From RGEC01 sp964475595 (GTDB taxonomy: Bacteria > Bacteroidota > Bacteroidia > NS11-12g > UBA955): a stretch of 64,000 nucleotides of DNA. The notes under the pieces are model-generated. The model was given only the letters and a program-made list of their open reading frames with translations, did no database searches and had not been told where the DNA came from. The DNA is taken from contig CAYYXG010000002.1 in assembly GCA_964475595.1 (NCBI GenBank), positions 124,001 through 188,000 on the forward strand, read 5' to 3'. Shown here one piece after another: positions 18,037-28,108 of the stretch. The position numbers were made by a program, and so were the translations under genes. The number at the start of each line of letters is the position of its first letter. The stretch's first letter is position 1.

Positions 18037-18672
18037 TCAAAGGGCGCTTTTCCGCTTTTTTCTTTTTGGAGGTTCTTCTTTAACATCGGGCTCGACCGTA
18101 TTTTCAGGCTCAATGGCAGTGCTGTCGCTATTCTCAGAGCCATCAGTATGGTTTTTCACCACCACCAAATCAATGCGTGTGCCCTTGGTTATCAGTTTGC
18201 CTGCCGGTACGTCTATTCCTTGAATACGTTGTTTGGTGACTAGGTTATTTCCAATTTCATCATACACATATTCAATATCACCCAACTCTAAACCTATATT
18301 TTTGATTAGTACTTTGGCCAGTGTAAGACTTTGGTCTACCAACATAGGCATTTTTACTTTGGGTTTATCAAGCGCATTCACCACCAGGTAAATAATGCGG
18401 TTGGGTTTTACATCACTGTTGGCTGCCGGGTCCTGTTCAGTTACGGCATCCCTTTTGAAGTTTTCAAGGTAAACAGAATCTGCAATCTCATAGCGCAACC
18501 CTGCATCATCTAGTTTTTCCACAGCATCTTGGTAGGGTAAGCCAGACAAATCGGGTACCTTTACGGCTACATTGTGGTTGGTAAACCAGTTCATCCATAA
18601 AAAAATCAGCAGGATAAAAACGCCAACGGCACCTATTCCCATTCCGATATTGAATAACCAGTTCTTATTCAT
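18037..18672 (-). CDS. Membrane-anchored PASTA-domain protein
   Basis: A 211-residue protein with a short cytoplasmic N-terminus, one membrane helix (residues ~8-28) and two PASTA repeats outside (residues ~38-105 and ~107-175), followed by a charged tail rich in Glu and Lys. PASTA domains bind peptidoglycan fragments or beta-lactams in known proteins. There is no kinase or transpeptidase domain. It overlaps the end of the D-Ala-D-Ala ligase gene by 8 bp, which ties it to cell-wall synthesis. Confidence 0.88.
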   Translation of the reverse strand: MNKNWLFNIGMGIGAVGVFILLIFLWMNWFTNHNVAVKVPDLSGLPYQDAVEKLDDAGLRYEIADSVYLENFKRDAVTEQDPAANSDVKPNRIIYLVVNALDKPKVKMPMLVDQSLTLAKVLIKNIGLELGDIEYVYDEIGNNLVTKQRIQGIDVPAGKLITKGTRIDLVVVKNHTDGSENSDSTAIEPENTVEPDVKEEPPKRKKRKSAL

Positions 18673-21364
18673 GATTCGATGATAACGAATCCTTGCCGAA
18701 TTTCAATATATTTTGGATAAAATCGAATGGTTTATACCCATTGATGGCTGCCTGGTGATAGATACAGGTTGCCGGAGTCATGCCGGGAAGGCTATTCACT
18801 TCAATAATCCAGGTTTCTATACTGCCATCTTCTAGGATTTTGACAAAAGCATCAATGCGACAGTAGCCCGTAACATCCAGGCAACGTGCAACGGCTTCAA
18901 GTGTGTTTCTAACTTCTTGGCTGATGCGGGCTTGTTCAGCAGGATTTCTGCTAAATCGGGAGGGCGTTAAGTTTTGTCCTTGACCGGCCAGGAATTTTTC
19001 TTCCAAACTGAGAATTTCGCTTTCCGCCAATGCTTCACTCGGTTCGAAAACCTCATAACGTACGCTTCCATCCTCATTTTTGTGGGTGAGCATGCCCCCT
19101 GTAATTTCCAAAAATCTGGCGGCATTGCCTTTATCAATGAACTTTTCAATGAGCAGTTCATGCTTGATTGGAAATTCCTCGTTGGGTGTTAAGCCCAGTT
19201 TTTGCCGGATTTCAAGATCGTCATCGCCCGGATTGCGAAATATGCCTGCGATGAAAAGATGCAGCTCTTCCGGGGTTTTTACCTTTCTGACTGCCGCGCT
19301 GCAACCATCATCGGCCGGCTTGGCAATCAGTGGTAATCCAAAACGGTTAATGATACTTTGTTCTTCAACAGCTGCATTTTCAAGCCATTCCTGCTTGGTC
19401 AGCATCCGGTGGTCGGCTACCAAAAATCCGTTTTCACGCAATTTTTGATTGGTGATAAACTTATTGATGGTAATAGAAGCGCTATGTTGCCTGCTGCCGT
19501 TGTAATACAACCCATATTTCTCAAGCTCTTGCTGTAAGGTGCCATCTTCGCCGGGTCTGCCGTGCAAGGCAATGAAAACACCCGAAACCATGCCGGCCAA
19601 TTCGGCAAAGGAAATTTCCCGGGGTGCCGTAACCATTCCGCCGGGATTGTAACGTTCAGTGATATGGCTACATTCAGATACAATACTTTCCAGCACAGGG
19701 TTCCGATCAAAATGCATGACTTTTTCGCGGATATCGTCTGCATTGTCTTTAAGCATAATATTGAGCGGAAGTTGAAACAATCGCAACGCATCCGCATTGC
19801 CGGTTAGAAATACCGGTATCGGGTCAAATTCCGAACTGCTACTGAGTTTTTCGTAAATGTTGCGTCCACTTTCCATGCTGATATGACGTTCATAGCTGTA
19901 GCCGCCCATGATGACCGCAATTTTCTGCTGTTGGGATGAACCTGAACGCATGGCATCTATGTTTTTATCGAGCCGCGACAGCGTTTCTCTCAGCCATTGT
20001 GACTTTGGTTGGGTTTCAATTCGTTCAGACAGCGAATTTCTCACAATCATGGTAAGAAAACGAGCCGGATTGAGACCGATTTCAGCGGCCTGGTGAAAGA
20101 AGAAACTGCTGGGCATCATACCACTGGTGGTGTTGGGGTCGTTCAGGAAAACCTCATCGTTTTCTGAAACAAAACCGTCAATGCGAGCATATACATTGAA
20201 ACCGAAAAAATCATAAAGTGCCGTGCAAGCAGTTCTGATTTCCTCGAGCAGTTCCGCAGATCCCGGCATTGGGGTGATTTTATGGCTTAATCCCGGCAGG
20301 TATTTGCTTCTGTAATCAAAATAATCTGTTTTTTTTCTGATTTCTGTTGGCGGCAATGCAATGGGATTTCCTTGGTCGTCTCGCACTACAATGCAGCTGA
20401 ATTCCCTGCCCTGAATAAATTCCTCAAAAACCACTTCAGTTTCAGCATCCGGCGATTCTAACAATACGGAACCGCTTATGTCGGTGAGCAAATGGTTCAG
20501 GCGGTTTAATAAGTCATCAGGCATGAAACACCAATCTCCATTTACCAGCAAAGGCAAGCCCAGACCACTTCTTATGTCTGTGATTTCTTTTATTAGATCA
20601 ATTTTGCCTTCTTCGGTTAAATGGTTCCATTCCTCGTGTTGCAGCTGTATTCGGAAAAAAGCAAGATTTACAGCACGTTCAAAAGCACTGAAATCTCTGT
20701 TTTTCAGCACACTAACGCCCAGTGAGCTACCCTGATTGGCCGGCTTTACGACAAAGTGCTCTTTAAATTCCCGGTTGAAAAATACAAATAGGTTTCCCCT
20801 TTCGATGTCGTCTGCCTGCAGCCATGCATCCCGTTTTAACGTCTGATAATGATTTACATACAAACCGGCTCTCTCTTGGAAATCTTTTTGCCGTGACTTA
20901 TTGATTCCCAGCGCTGAAGCAAAAATTCCCGAACCTGAATAGGGAATATTATACCACTCAAGCAGACCTTGTATGGTGCCGTCTTCACCCAGGGTGCCAT
21001 GCAGCGCCAAAAAAGCAAAATCAATGTGCTGCTTTAGATCTTCGGCAGATACAGGTTTGCCGAGGGTATTCAGCATTTGTTTCTGCATTGTAAGATCGGG
21101 TTGTAAACTTTCTGCATACACCTGAAATCCATGGGGTAGATCAGGAAGAAATGAAGCCGGTGGATAGAAATCACGGATACTGCCCTTGTAAACAAATTCC
21201 CAGTTTACCATGACAAAATTGCCGAAAGAATCCACAAAAATGGGAATGGCCTCAAAAAGACTCTTATCCAGGTTGTCATAAACGGTGCGGCCACCTGCAA
21301 ATGAAACTTCTCTTTCGCGGGAAGCACCACCAAAGAAAATTCCGACACGGATTTTGGCTGTCAT
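18665..21364 (-). CDS. ddl: Tandem double D-alanine--D-alanine ligase
   Basis: An 899-residue protein made of two ATP-grasp D-Ala-D-Ala ligase units, about twice the usual 300-360 residues each. Unit 1 (~1-450) has GGASREREVS with the catalytic Glu17, LHGTLGEDG, KPANQGSSLGV and DYRSKY, but its C-terminal element is NDPNTTSGM instead of N-x-LPGMT. Unit 2 (~470-899) has GGYSYERHIS, LHGRPGEDG and EVNSLPGMT, but its KP loop is degenerate (GCSAAV) and DYxxKY is replaced. It makes the D-Ala-D-Ala dipeptide for peptidoglycan, or a variant of it. The ATG lies 5 bp after a TAAATTTG promoter box. Confidence 0.85.
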   Translation of the reverse strand: MTAKIRVGIFFGGASREREVSFAGGRTVYDNLDKSLFEAIPIFVDSFGNFVMVNWEFVYKGSIRDFYPPASFLPDLPHGFQVYAESLQPDLTMQKQMLNTLGKPVSAEDLKQHIDFAFLALHGTLGEDGTIQGLLEWYNIPYSGSGIFASALGINKSRQKDFQERAGLYVNHYQTLKRDAWLQADDIERGNLFVFFNREFKEHFVVKPANQGSSLGVSVLKNRDFSAFERAVNLAFFRIQLQHEEWNHLTEEGKIDLIKEITDIRSGLGLPLLVNGDWCFMPDDLLNRLNHLLTDISGSVLLESPDAETEVVFEEFIQGREFSCIVVRDDQGNPIALPPTEIRKKTDYFDYRSKYLPGLSHKITPMPGSAELLEEIRTACTALYDFFGFNVYARIDGFVSENDEVFLNDPNTTSGMMPSSFFFHQAAEIGLNPARFLTMIVRNSLSERIETQPKSQWLRETLSRLDKNIDAMRSGSSQQQKIAVIMGGYSYERHISMESGRNIYEKLSSSSEFDPIPVFLTGNADALRLFQLPLNIMLKDNADDIREKVMHFDRNPVLESIVSECSHITERYNPGGMVTAPREISFAELAGMVSGVFIALHGRPGEDGTLQQELEKYGLYYNGSRQHSASITINKFITNQKLRENGFLVADHRMLTKQEWLENAAVEEQSIINRFGLPLIAKPADDGCSAAVRKVKTPEELHLFIAGIFRNPGDDDLEIRQKLGLTPNEEFPIKHELLIEKFIDKGNAARFLEITGGMLTHKNEDGSVRYEVFEPSEALAESEILSLEEKFLAGQGQNLTPSRFSRNPAEQARISQEVRNTLEAVARCLDVTGYCRIDAFVKILEDGSIETWIIEVNSLPGMTPATCIYHQAAINGYKPFDFIQNILKFGKDSLSSNHE

Positions 21365-21369
21365 TGTTG

Positions 21370-21377
21370 CAAATTTA
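21370..21377 (-). promoter_or_regulatory. Promoter -7 box TAAATTTG for the ddl-PASTA unit
   Basis: A perfect TAnnTTTG box on the minus strand only 5 bp before the ddl ATG, predicting a leaderless or near-leaderless mRNA. The divergent pepA gene starts 108 bp away. Confidence 0.55.
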
Positions 21378-21484
21378 TGGACTGCGATGATGCTTTTGGG
21401 CTGATGTAATGCACATGCTGTGGATGAGTGCTCAAAACAGGGCGATTTTTGGCCGTAAATCCGTAATTTCGCAGTTCCTTAATT

Positions 21485-22876
21485 ATGTCAAACGTCTTTA
21501 TTATTAAATCTCCTGAATCTATTTCGGGTATCACTGCACCTGATTCGGTGAAACAGTATTTTATCAATGTTGCGGCAGGTGAAGCTTGGAGTTATGTATA
21601 CAGGGGACAGGAAGGTGTCTTCTACCTCGAAAAAACGGGTAAAAATCAGGGGAATGCAGAGTTAGAGCGATTGAGAAAGTCGGGAAGCGCGATAGCTAAA
21701 TCGCTAAACTCCGATAAAGTCAATAATGTTAATATTGTTAATGTGGATGCTGAAACCGGGCATGGACTTGCGTTGGCTGAAGGAATGGCATTAACCAACT
21801 ATAAATTTGATAAATACCTGAAGGATAGGGAAAAAACAGCGCTTACTTTAAAAACCATCAATTTCAGTGGAGCGGGTGCCGATAGGTGGCATAAGATTCA
21901 AACTGTGGTTGAATCTGTGTTTGTTGCCCGTGACTTGGTGAATGAACCCGTACTGGGATTAAATGCAACGGGTTTGTCAGAGCGATTTGTGGAATTGGGA
22001 AGCCAAGCAGGTTTTTCCGTAGAAGTTTGGAATAAAGCCAAAATTGAGAGTCAGAAGATGGGTGGACTGTTGTCCGTGAATAAAGGCAGCCAGGATCCGC
22101 CTACTTTCAGTATTATGGAATATAAACCTGCTAATGCCAAAAATGGTAAACCCATTGTGCTGGTAGGAAAGGGTGTAGTGTTCGATACCGGTGGGCTGAG
22201 TTTAAAACCCACACCGGCCAGTATGGATTACATGAAATGTGACATGGCCGGTTCTGCCGTTGTTGGTGGTGTTATGTACGCGGTGGGTAAATTGAAATTA
22301 CCGTTGTGGGTAATCGGTCTGGTTCCCGCCACGGATAACAGGCCCGGGGAGAATGCCATTTGTCCGGGCGATATCATCACCACATTTGATGGAACTACGG
22401 TAGAAGTGCTGAATACCGACGCGGAAGGCCGTCTGATACTGTGCGATGCCCTTGCATTTGCCAAAAAATACGAACCCGAACTGGTGATGGATTTTGCCAC
22501 ACTTACGGGTGCTGCGGCAAGGGCGCTGGGTGCTTATGGTTCTGCCATGATGGGAACTGCGGATGAGTCTGTTAAAATGGCTGTAAAAGCCGCCGGAGAA
22601 GCAGTGTATGAAAGATTGGCAGAATTTCCATTGTGGGAAGAATACAGTGAAGAAATGAAAGGAGATATCAGTGACCTTAAAAATTTGGGCAAAGCAGAAG
22701 GTGGTGCACAGTCAGCCGGTGCTTTTCTCAAATATTTTACCGATTACCCCTGGTTACACTTTGACATTGCCGGTACAGCATTTAATCATGCCCCCGATGC
22801 CTATCGCTTAAAGGGGGGCACCGGCGTAGGCGTGCGTATGGTAGTTGAGTTTTTAATGAGCAAAGCCAATGGATAA
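21485..22876 (+). CDS. pepA: Leucyl aminopeptidase (M17)
   Basis: Cytoplasmic two-metal aminopeptidase of 463 residues. All metal ligands of the M17 family are visible: Lys229 in VGKG, Asp234 in FDTGG, Asp253 in KCDMAG, and Asp312 and Glu314 in the NTDAEGR signature. It removes N-terminal residues in peptide turnover. The N-terminal ~150 residues form the variable macro-like domain. It overlaps pdxA by 8 bp. A TAATTTCG sequence at 21464-21471, one mismatch from the -7 consensus, is a possible promoter. Confidence 0.96.
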   Translation: MSNVFIIKSPESISGITAPDSVKQYFINVAAGEAWSYVYRGQEGVFYLEKTGKNQGNAELERLRKSGSAIAKSLNSDKVNNVNIVNVDAETGHGLALAEGMALTNYKFDKYLKDREKTALTLKTINFSGAGADRWHKIQTVVESVFVARDLVNEPVLGLNATGLSERFVELGSQAGFSVEVWNKAKIESQKMGGLLSVNKGSQDPPTFSIMEYKPANAKNGKPIVLVGKGVVFDTGGLSLKPTPASMDYMKCDMAGSAVVGGVMYAVGKLKLPLWVIGLVPATDNRPGENAICPGDIITTFDGTTVEVLNTDAEGRLILCDALAFAKKYEPELVMDFATLTGAAARALGAYGSAMMGTADESVKMAVKAAGEAVYERLAEFPLWEEYSEEMKGDISDLKNLGKAEGGAQSAGAFLKYFTDYPWLHFDIAGTAFNHAPDAYRLKGGTGVGVRMVVEFLMSKANG

Positions 22877-23939
22877 ACTAAAACCGGTCATTGGGATAAC
22901 CCAGGGCGACCCAAATGGTGTGGGTTTGGAACTCATTATCCGCACTTTTGCTGATGAAAATATTTATAAATACTGCACGCCCGTGGTGTATGCTTCCCCC
23001 AAAAGTTTTGTTTTTTATAAAAAACTACTGAATTTACAAGAACCCATGTACCACCTGGTGCAAAGTGCCGCCGAAGCAAAAGAGGGAAGGCTTAATCTAG
23101 TGGTTAGCAGCGATGCGGGCATGGAAATAACACCCGGACAAGCATCAGATGCCGCCGGAAAGGAGGCCTTGTTGGCTTTGGATAAATCCCTTACCGATGC
23201 TATTTCAGGACACTTACAAGCCTTGGTAACCGCACCACTGGATAAGAATACCGTGGCCGCCAATCTGCCCGGATTTAGCGGACACACGGGTTACATTGCC
23301 GAAAAACTGGGTGTAGACCGATATGCCATGGTGCTGGTGAGTGAAAATCTGCGGGTAGGTCTGGTAACGGAGCACCTGCCCGTTAGTCAGATATCACAGG
23401 CCATTACCACCGACAGAATTGTTGCAAAACTGAATATTCTGCATACTTCGCTCCGCGAAGATTTTGCCTGTACCAAGCCACGTATAGCCGTGCTCGGTTT
23501 AAATCCTCATGCAGGAGATGGCGGATTATTGGGGAAAGAAGAAATTGAAATTATCAAACCCGCCATCGCTACAGTGTTTGGGGAGGGTAAGCTGGTGTAC
23601 GGTCCCTATTCCGCAGACAGTTTCTTTGGAAGCGGCGCATACAAAACCTTCGATGGTATACTCGCTATGTATCATGACCAAGGATTAATACCTTTTAAAA
23701 CCTTCGCATTTTATGACGGGGTTAACTACACCGCCGGCTTGAATGTAGTGCGTACCAGCCCTGATCATGGCACTGCGTATGATTTGGCAGGAAAAGGCAC
23801 GTGTGAAACGTTGTCTTTCCGCAATGCGATTTACGAAGCCATTGGCATTGTGCGCAATCGTTTGCAGCACCACGCGGATTATGAAAATCCACTGCCGTAT
23901 GCAGAATTGAGAAGAGAGAAGTTCCGGATTGATTTTTAA
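22869..23939 (+). CDS. pdxA: 4-hydroxythreonine-4-phosphate dehydrogenase
   Basis: Cytoplasmic NAD-dependent enzyme of vitamin B6 (PLP) synthesis by the DXP-dependent route. The 356-residue length fits. Metal-ligand His residues line up with the E. coli set: His169 (TEHLP), His214 (NPHAGD) and His269 (YHDQG). The GDPNGVG motif near residue 13 is also typical. It overlaps pepA by 8 bp and converges with the large surface-protein gene with a 4-bp overlap of stop codons. Confidence 0.97.
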   Translation: MDKLKPVIGITQGDPNGVGLELIIRTFADENIYKYCTPVVYASPKSFVFYKKLLNLQEPMYHLVQSAAEAKEGRLNLVVSSDAGMEITPGQASDAAGKEALLALDKSLTDAISGHLQALVTAPLDKNTVAANLPGFSGHTGYIAEKLGVDRYAMVLVSENLRVGLVTEHLPVSQISQAITTDRIVAKLNILHTSLREDFACTKPRIAVLGLNPHAGDGGLLGKEEIEIIKPAIATVFGEGKLVYGPYSADSFFGSGAYKTFDGILAMYHDQGLIPFKTFAFYDGVNYTAGLNVVRTSPDHGTAYDLAGKGTCETLSFRNAIYEAIGIVRNRLQHHADYENPLPYAELRREKFRIDF

Positions 23940-26900
23940 CGCATCAGCGTCAATACCCCTGATTTGTAGTAGGGCTTAAAGTTGCTCCTGAAACTGGCTG
24001 TCCAGGTATAAATGCCGTCTGCTACCAATTGATTGCCAACGGTTCCGTCCCACATTGTCTGTCCTTCTCGATTCTCCCAAATTTTTTCACCCCAGCGATT
24101 GTAAATGGCTATTTTCAATTCCTGAACATCCTTGGTGGTTGGTCCCCACACATCGTTCATACCATCCCCATTCGGAGAAAACGCCGTAGGAACATGCCAT
24201 ATTAACTGGCAGTTGCTTCCGATCATCATTTCATCGCTGCCTGTGCAACCATTCACATCTGTTACTTTCACGCTATATTTTCCGTATTGCGTAGCGATAA
24301 TATTGTTGGCAGATGAACCATTACTCCATAGAACCAGCGGATAATTGTTGTTCAAGGTCAAAGGATACGAAAACTGTCCACAGAAGGCAGTATCAATACC
24401 CAGACTGGGTTTTGGCGAAACAAATACGCGGATATTAACGGTATCACTGTGTGAACCGCAGGCGTTCACGCCGGAAACGATGTACATGCCGGCTGAATTT
24501 CCTTGTATGCTCAGGCCTGTTTCGCCAGTGTTCCAGCGGTATTGTCCCAAACCTCCGGAAGCTATTGCCGTTAGGGTAGGGACGGGGCTTACTGCATCAC
24601 AAAATGAGCGATCTGAAGGTGCCGTAACTTTGGGTGCATTGAGAAATGTTATGTGGATGGTGTCTGTCACAGTTCCACAATTATTGGTACCTGAAGCCCA
24701 GTATTTACCGGGTGCATTGATGTTTCTTGTGCTAATCAAAGAACCGTTTTCCCATTGAATTTGACTGAGGAACTTGACGGATCTGGGTACAATTTGCCAT
24801 GAAGCAGCATCACAAATAAGGGTATCCTGCCCAAGGTGTATTTCCGGGCTGAAACCCCTTTCTACCCTGAAGCTGGCGCTACTAGTTCCACAAATGCTTT
24901 CGGCAGTGGCAGTAATGATGCCGGTGTCTTTGATGAATAACTGCCTTCCGGTATCGCCTGTGCTCCATTTTATATTCGCAAAGCTATTGTCAGCAACTGT
25001 TTGCACCAGTTGAAAATTATCGCACCACAGCATATTCCCTAATGTGAATGGCTTAGGAATTTTTCCCATCTTCAAGGAAACTGTATCGGTGAAGGTTTTA
25101 CAGCTATTGCTGATTGTAACCGTATACAGTCCCTGTTGCTTGAAAACACGCGAAGAGTCTGTGCTACCGTCATTCCATAACAGCGATGTCCATGGTGACA
25201 ATCCATTGCGAAAGATCGTAAAACTGTCTTTATCACAAATTAGGGTATCTGTTGTGTAGCTGAGTGTGGGAATACTGTCTGAATGAATTACTACCGTATC
25301 ATTGAGTATCCCGCATTGGTTACTGACAGTTACATGGTAGGTTCCGGCTTTTTGGATAGAAATTACATTCGTGCTATCTGAATTATTCCAGAAGTAACGG
25401 GCAGAAATAGTATCTGATCCTGCTTTCAATGACAGTGAAAATGGGCGACATACCAAAGTGTCATTTTGACGTATACCAAATTTCGGCGTGTATTGTTTGG
25501 TTATCTGAATGCTATCATACCTCCACAAACAGACCGGTGTCCACATGGATACTCTGTAGTTTCCGGACGCATTTGCGAAAATGCGCTGTGTGGTATCTCC
25601 GGTATTCCAAAGATATTTTATCCCTTTGATGGTATCATTTTTTGCATCCAGCTGTATGCCATATTTATCACAAATGAGGGTGTCTTTTCGTAGGACTGGC
25701 TTAGCACTGGGTACGGTTTTGAAAACAATGGTATCTGAATTTTTGCCACAACCATAGGTGACAGTTACCCAGTATTTTCCGGGTTTTTGAACAATGAAGT
25801 ATTTTAATTTACTGTTATCCTGCCATAAAAAGGTTCCTCCGGGATTGCCCGGATCAAGTATGCGATAATTTCTGTCGCAGTTTAGCACGTCCGGTCCAAA
25901 ATCGATGGGATCAACCTTCAGGGTGTCCCTCCATTTTACCAGTCTGCCTGTGTATGAAAATGAATTGGGAATGGTGGATTTCCACGCATTTTTGGTGGGA
26001 TAGTCATTGCCTGTGCCCCAGCCGCCCATTAACACATGGGTAACACAACCGATTCTGCGCGTCTGTATGGCGAAAAAATAGTCAGTGCCTGAGCTGCCAA
26101 AATAGGATAAGTAGGCAAAATTTCCGGTGATGGATAGTTTTCCCACATAACCGTCATAACTGCCTTTCAGGGTTTTTTGATATGCATCGGATGTAGTAGG
26201 AAGTAAATTACTGGCTGTGCTGCCCGCGAATACGCATTCGTCCTTGGTATTAATGCTGATTCGCTGTCTCCATGCGTAGGTATTGTTGGTAATGTAGGTG
26301 GTCCAACGCGGGAATGCGCCGTTTTTGTAGATTCTCATAATGAAAGCAGATCCTGACCATCCGGTGCTGGAGCCGCCGGGAAAGGCGTTGGTGGCCGCCG
26401 GGAGATCGTTGGCACCCGCAATTCCCTGAATAAAAATTTCTTCCTGATCATTAACTGCGATGGCAGAGATGTAATCATAGCCCGATGTGCCTATATATTT
26501 TGAAATAAGAAATTTCGTAAATCCGGAATCCACTTTGAACAGAAATCCATCCCAGCCACCACCCCGGTAAAATCCGCCGAAATTTCCTGTTCCAAAAGTA
26601 ACAGGCAGGTTGTCGCTATTGGTCCATCCTGCAGCATAAACCTGATTTTTGGAATCAACGGTTAGGGCATAAACGTATTCAGTGCCAACACCTATGAGCG
26701 CTACACAGTTTAATATCGCCGTTCCATCATTCTTCAGGCGAATAATGTTCGCTTCCATGCCGCCGCCCACTTGCCCTACAGGGTTGATGTCTTTAGTCAC
26801 AGGGTAAATTGAGTTTCCGTAAGGAGCAATGTAAACCTGTCCTTCTTCATTTACTTCAATGGTCCAGCAATAGCCTTTAATGTAGGTTGAGTATATGAGT

Positions 26901-28060
26901 GCACTTCCATCCGCTTTAATTCCGGTAACATAGCTTACATAGGAACCAGCAGTGGGGATCTTTGATTCCAGTACACCATTGGTAACCGGGAAATCTGCAG
27001 AGGTGGTATAGCCTGTTAAATAGGCATCTCCATTTTCTCTGGTAGCCAGTGCGTAACCATATTCATACGAGCTACCACCTATATAAATGAAATAATCCGG
27101 TTGTCCGCCCCCTGAGGGGATTTTACACAGAAAAACATCCGCTGAGCCATTGAGCGAGGTATCGTAAGTACCGGGTTTGGCAGGAAATTTATCATAGGTG
27201 GTTCCGGTTATATAGCTGTTGTTGTTGTCATCTACATCCACATCATAAATATATGTCCAGCTAGTTACATAATTATTGCCGTAAAAATAGGTGCTATAAT
27301 CAATGTAGAAAGGGTCTACAATGATGGGTAACTCGGCATTTCTATTTTCAGGTAGTTTTATTTTAAAGGTATTTGCTCCGGTTTGTTCATAGGTAACATT
27401 CAAGGGGGTGTTTTCACCATCTTTGTAGAAGCTGCCCGGTATTTTATCAGTTATTTGCCCGAATTTACTGTTCAATACAATATTTCCCACTTCATCAGTA
27501 TGGGTTGTTGTAAATCCATTGATACGAAACTCAATGCTTGGGTTTGCGCCGGACTCAATCTCATAATCCACTTTAAGTACCCCGTTTTGTTGGGAAAAAA
27601 TGGCATTTACACCGGGGTATAAGTTTCTTATTATGAGTTTATTGCCCAATAATGGGTATTGTATCTTCGATTGGGTAAGTTGATTGAGAAATCCTATGTT
27701 TCGTTTTTCAGAGGAACTTAGGTAATAATCATGGTTCTGGGCATTAATATATTGTACATCCCAAACCTGCGCTTGTATATCAGGGTCTTGATGACTTTGA
27801 TGCCCGGTTATTGGGTCGCTTTGTAATTTTCCATTGCCAATTTCTTTCATCGCGCAATAGGTAATTTTGTCCTGATAAAATCTTACAAGAAATTTACCAC
27901 CCTGATAGCGGTAGAGGCAACCGTCATCCCATTGACCCTCATTTTTTATAAAACAAGCAGAGAGATTTATTTGCTCCGGAGAGCTAGTGGCGAAAGCATG
28001 TAAAGTGAAGAGGGTGTTTATTAACACGCCCAAAAACAATATTTTAATTGATTTCTTCAC
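23936..28060 (-). CDS. Very large secreted surface protein with gliding-motility C-terminal domain
   Basis: A 1374-residue exported protein. After the signal peptide, residues ~30-250 resemble the N-terminal module of SBBP-repeat proteins (FIKNEGQW). Residues ~250-700 hold beta-propeller-like SBBP repeats (DxxNNSYITG, DAYLTGYT, ExVFAGST). Then come eight Ig-like repeats of about 70-80 residues, each with a Cys near each end and a W-x-x-G core. The last ~90 residues are the gliding-motility/type B sorting domain: FSPNGDGMND, YNRWGEKIW, WDG, DGIYTW. It is exported by T9SS and probably acts as an adhesin. The start is a GTG, 23 bp after a TAACTTTG box. Confidence 0.88.
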   Translation of the reverse strand: MKKSIKILFLGVLINTLFTLHAFATSSPEQINLSACFIKNEGQWDDGCLYRYQGGKFLVRFYQDKITYCAMKEIGNGKLQSDPITGHQSHQDPDIQAQVWDVQYINAQNHDYYLSSSEKRNIGFLNQLTQSKIQYPLLGNKLIIRNLYPGVNAIFSQQNGVLKVDYEIESGANPSIEFRINGFTTTHTDEVGNIVLNSKFGQITDKIPGSFYKDGENTPLNVTYEQTGANTFKIKLPENRNAELPIIVDPFYIDYSTYFYGNNYVTSWTYIYDVDVDDNNNSYITGTTYDKFPAKPGTYDTSLNGSADVFLCKIPSGGGQPDYFIYIGGSSYEYGYALATRENGDAYLTGYTTSADFPVTNGVLESKIPTAGSYVSYVTGIKADGSALIYSTYIKGYCWTIEVNEEGQVYIAPYGNSIYPVTKDINPVGQVGGGMEANIIRLKNDGTAILNCVALIGVGTEYVYALTVDSKNQVYAAGWTNSDNLPVTFGTGNFGGFYRGGGWDGFLFKVDSGFTKFLISKYIGTSGYDYISAIAVNDQEEIFIQGIAGANDLPAATNAFPGGSSTGWSGSAFIMRIYKNGAFPRWTTYITNNTYAWRQRISINTKDECVFAGSTASNLLPTTSDAYQKTLKGSYDGYVGKLSITGNFAYLSYFGSSGTDYFFAIQTRRIGCVTHVLMGGWGTGNDYPTKNAWKSTIPNSFSYTGRLVKWRDTLKVDPIDFGPDVLNCDRNYRILDPGNPGGTFLWQDNSKLKYFIVQKPGKYWVTVTYGCGKNSDTIVFKTVPSAKPVLRKDTLICDKYGIQLDAKNDTIKGIKYLWNTGDTTQRIFANASGNYRVSMWTPVCLWRYDSIQITKQYTPKFGIRQNDTLVCRPFSLSLKAGSDTISARYFWNNSDSTNVISIQKAGTYHVTVSNQCGILNDTVVIHSDSIPTLSYTTDTLICDKDSFTIFRNGLSPWTSLLWNDGSTDSSRVFKQQGLYTVTISNSCKTFTDTVSLKMGKIPKPFTLGNMLWCDNFQLVQTVADNSFANIKWSTGDTGRQLFIKDTGIITATAESICGTSSASFRVERGFSPEIHLGQDTLICDAASWQIVPRSVKFLSQIQWENGSLISTRNINAPGKYWASGTNNCGTVTDTIHITFLNAPKVTAPSDRSFCDAVSPVPTLTAIASGGLGQYRWNTGETGLSIQGNSAGMYIVSGVNACGSHSDTVNIRVFVSPKPSLGIDTAFCGQFSYPLTLNNNYPLVLWSNGSSANNIIATQYGKYSVKVTDVNGCTGSDEMMIGSNCQLIWHVPTAFSPNGDGMNDVWGPTTKDVQELKIAIYNRWGEKIWENREGQTMWDGTVGNQLVADGIYTWTASFRSNFKPYYKSGVLTLMR

Positions 28061-28083
28061 CGATTTCTTATCAATATAACAGA

Positions 28084-28091
28084 CAAAGTTA
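28084..28091 (-). promoter_or_regulatory. Promoter -7 box TAACTTTG for the large surface protein
   Basis: A perfect TAnnTTTG box on the minus strand, 23 bp before the GTG start and inside the 48-bp gap after cinA. Confidence 0.5.
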
Positions 28092-28108
28092 AGCGTTGTT
28101 CTGTTGCA

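Noticed and set aside
24345..24758. Long plus-strand frame (137 codons) inside the surface-protein gene
   Set aside because: It is antisense to repeat-rich coding sequence whose minus-strand translation is clearly a real T9SS protein.
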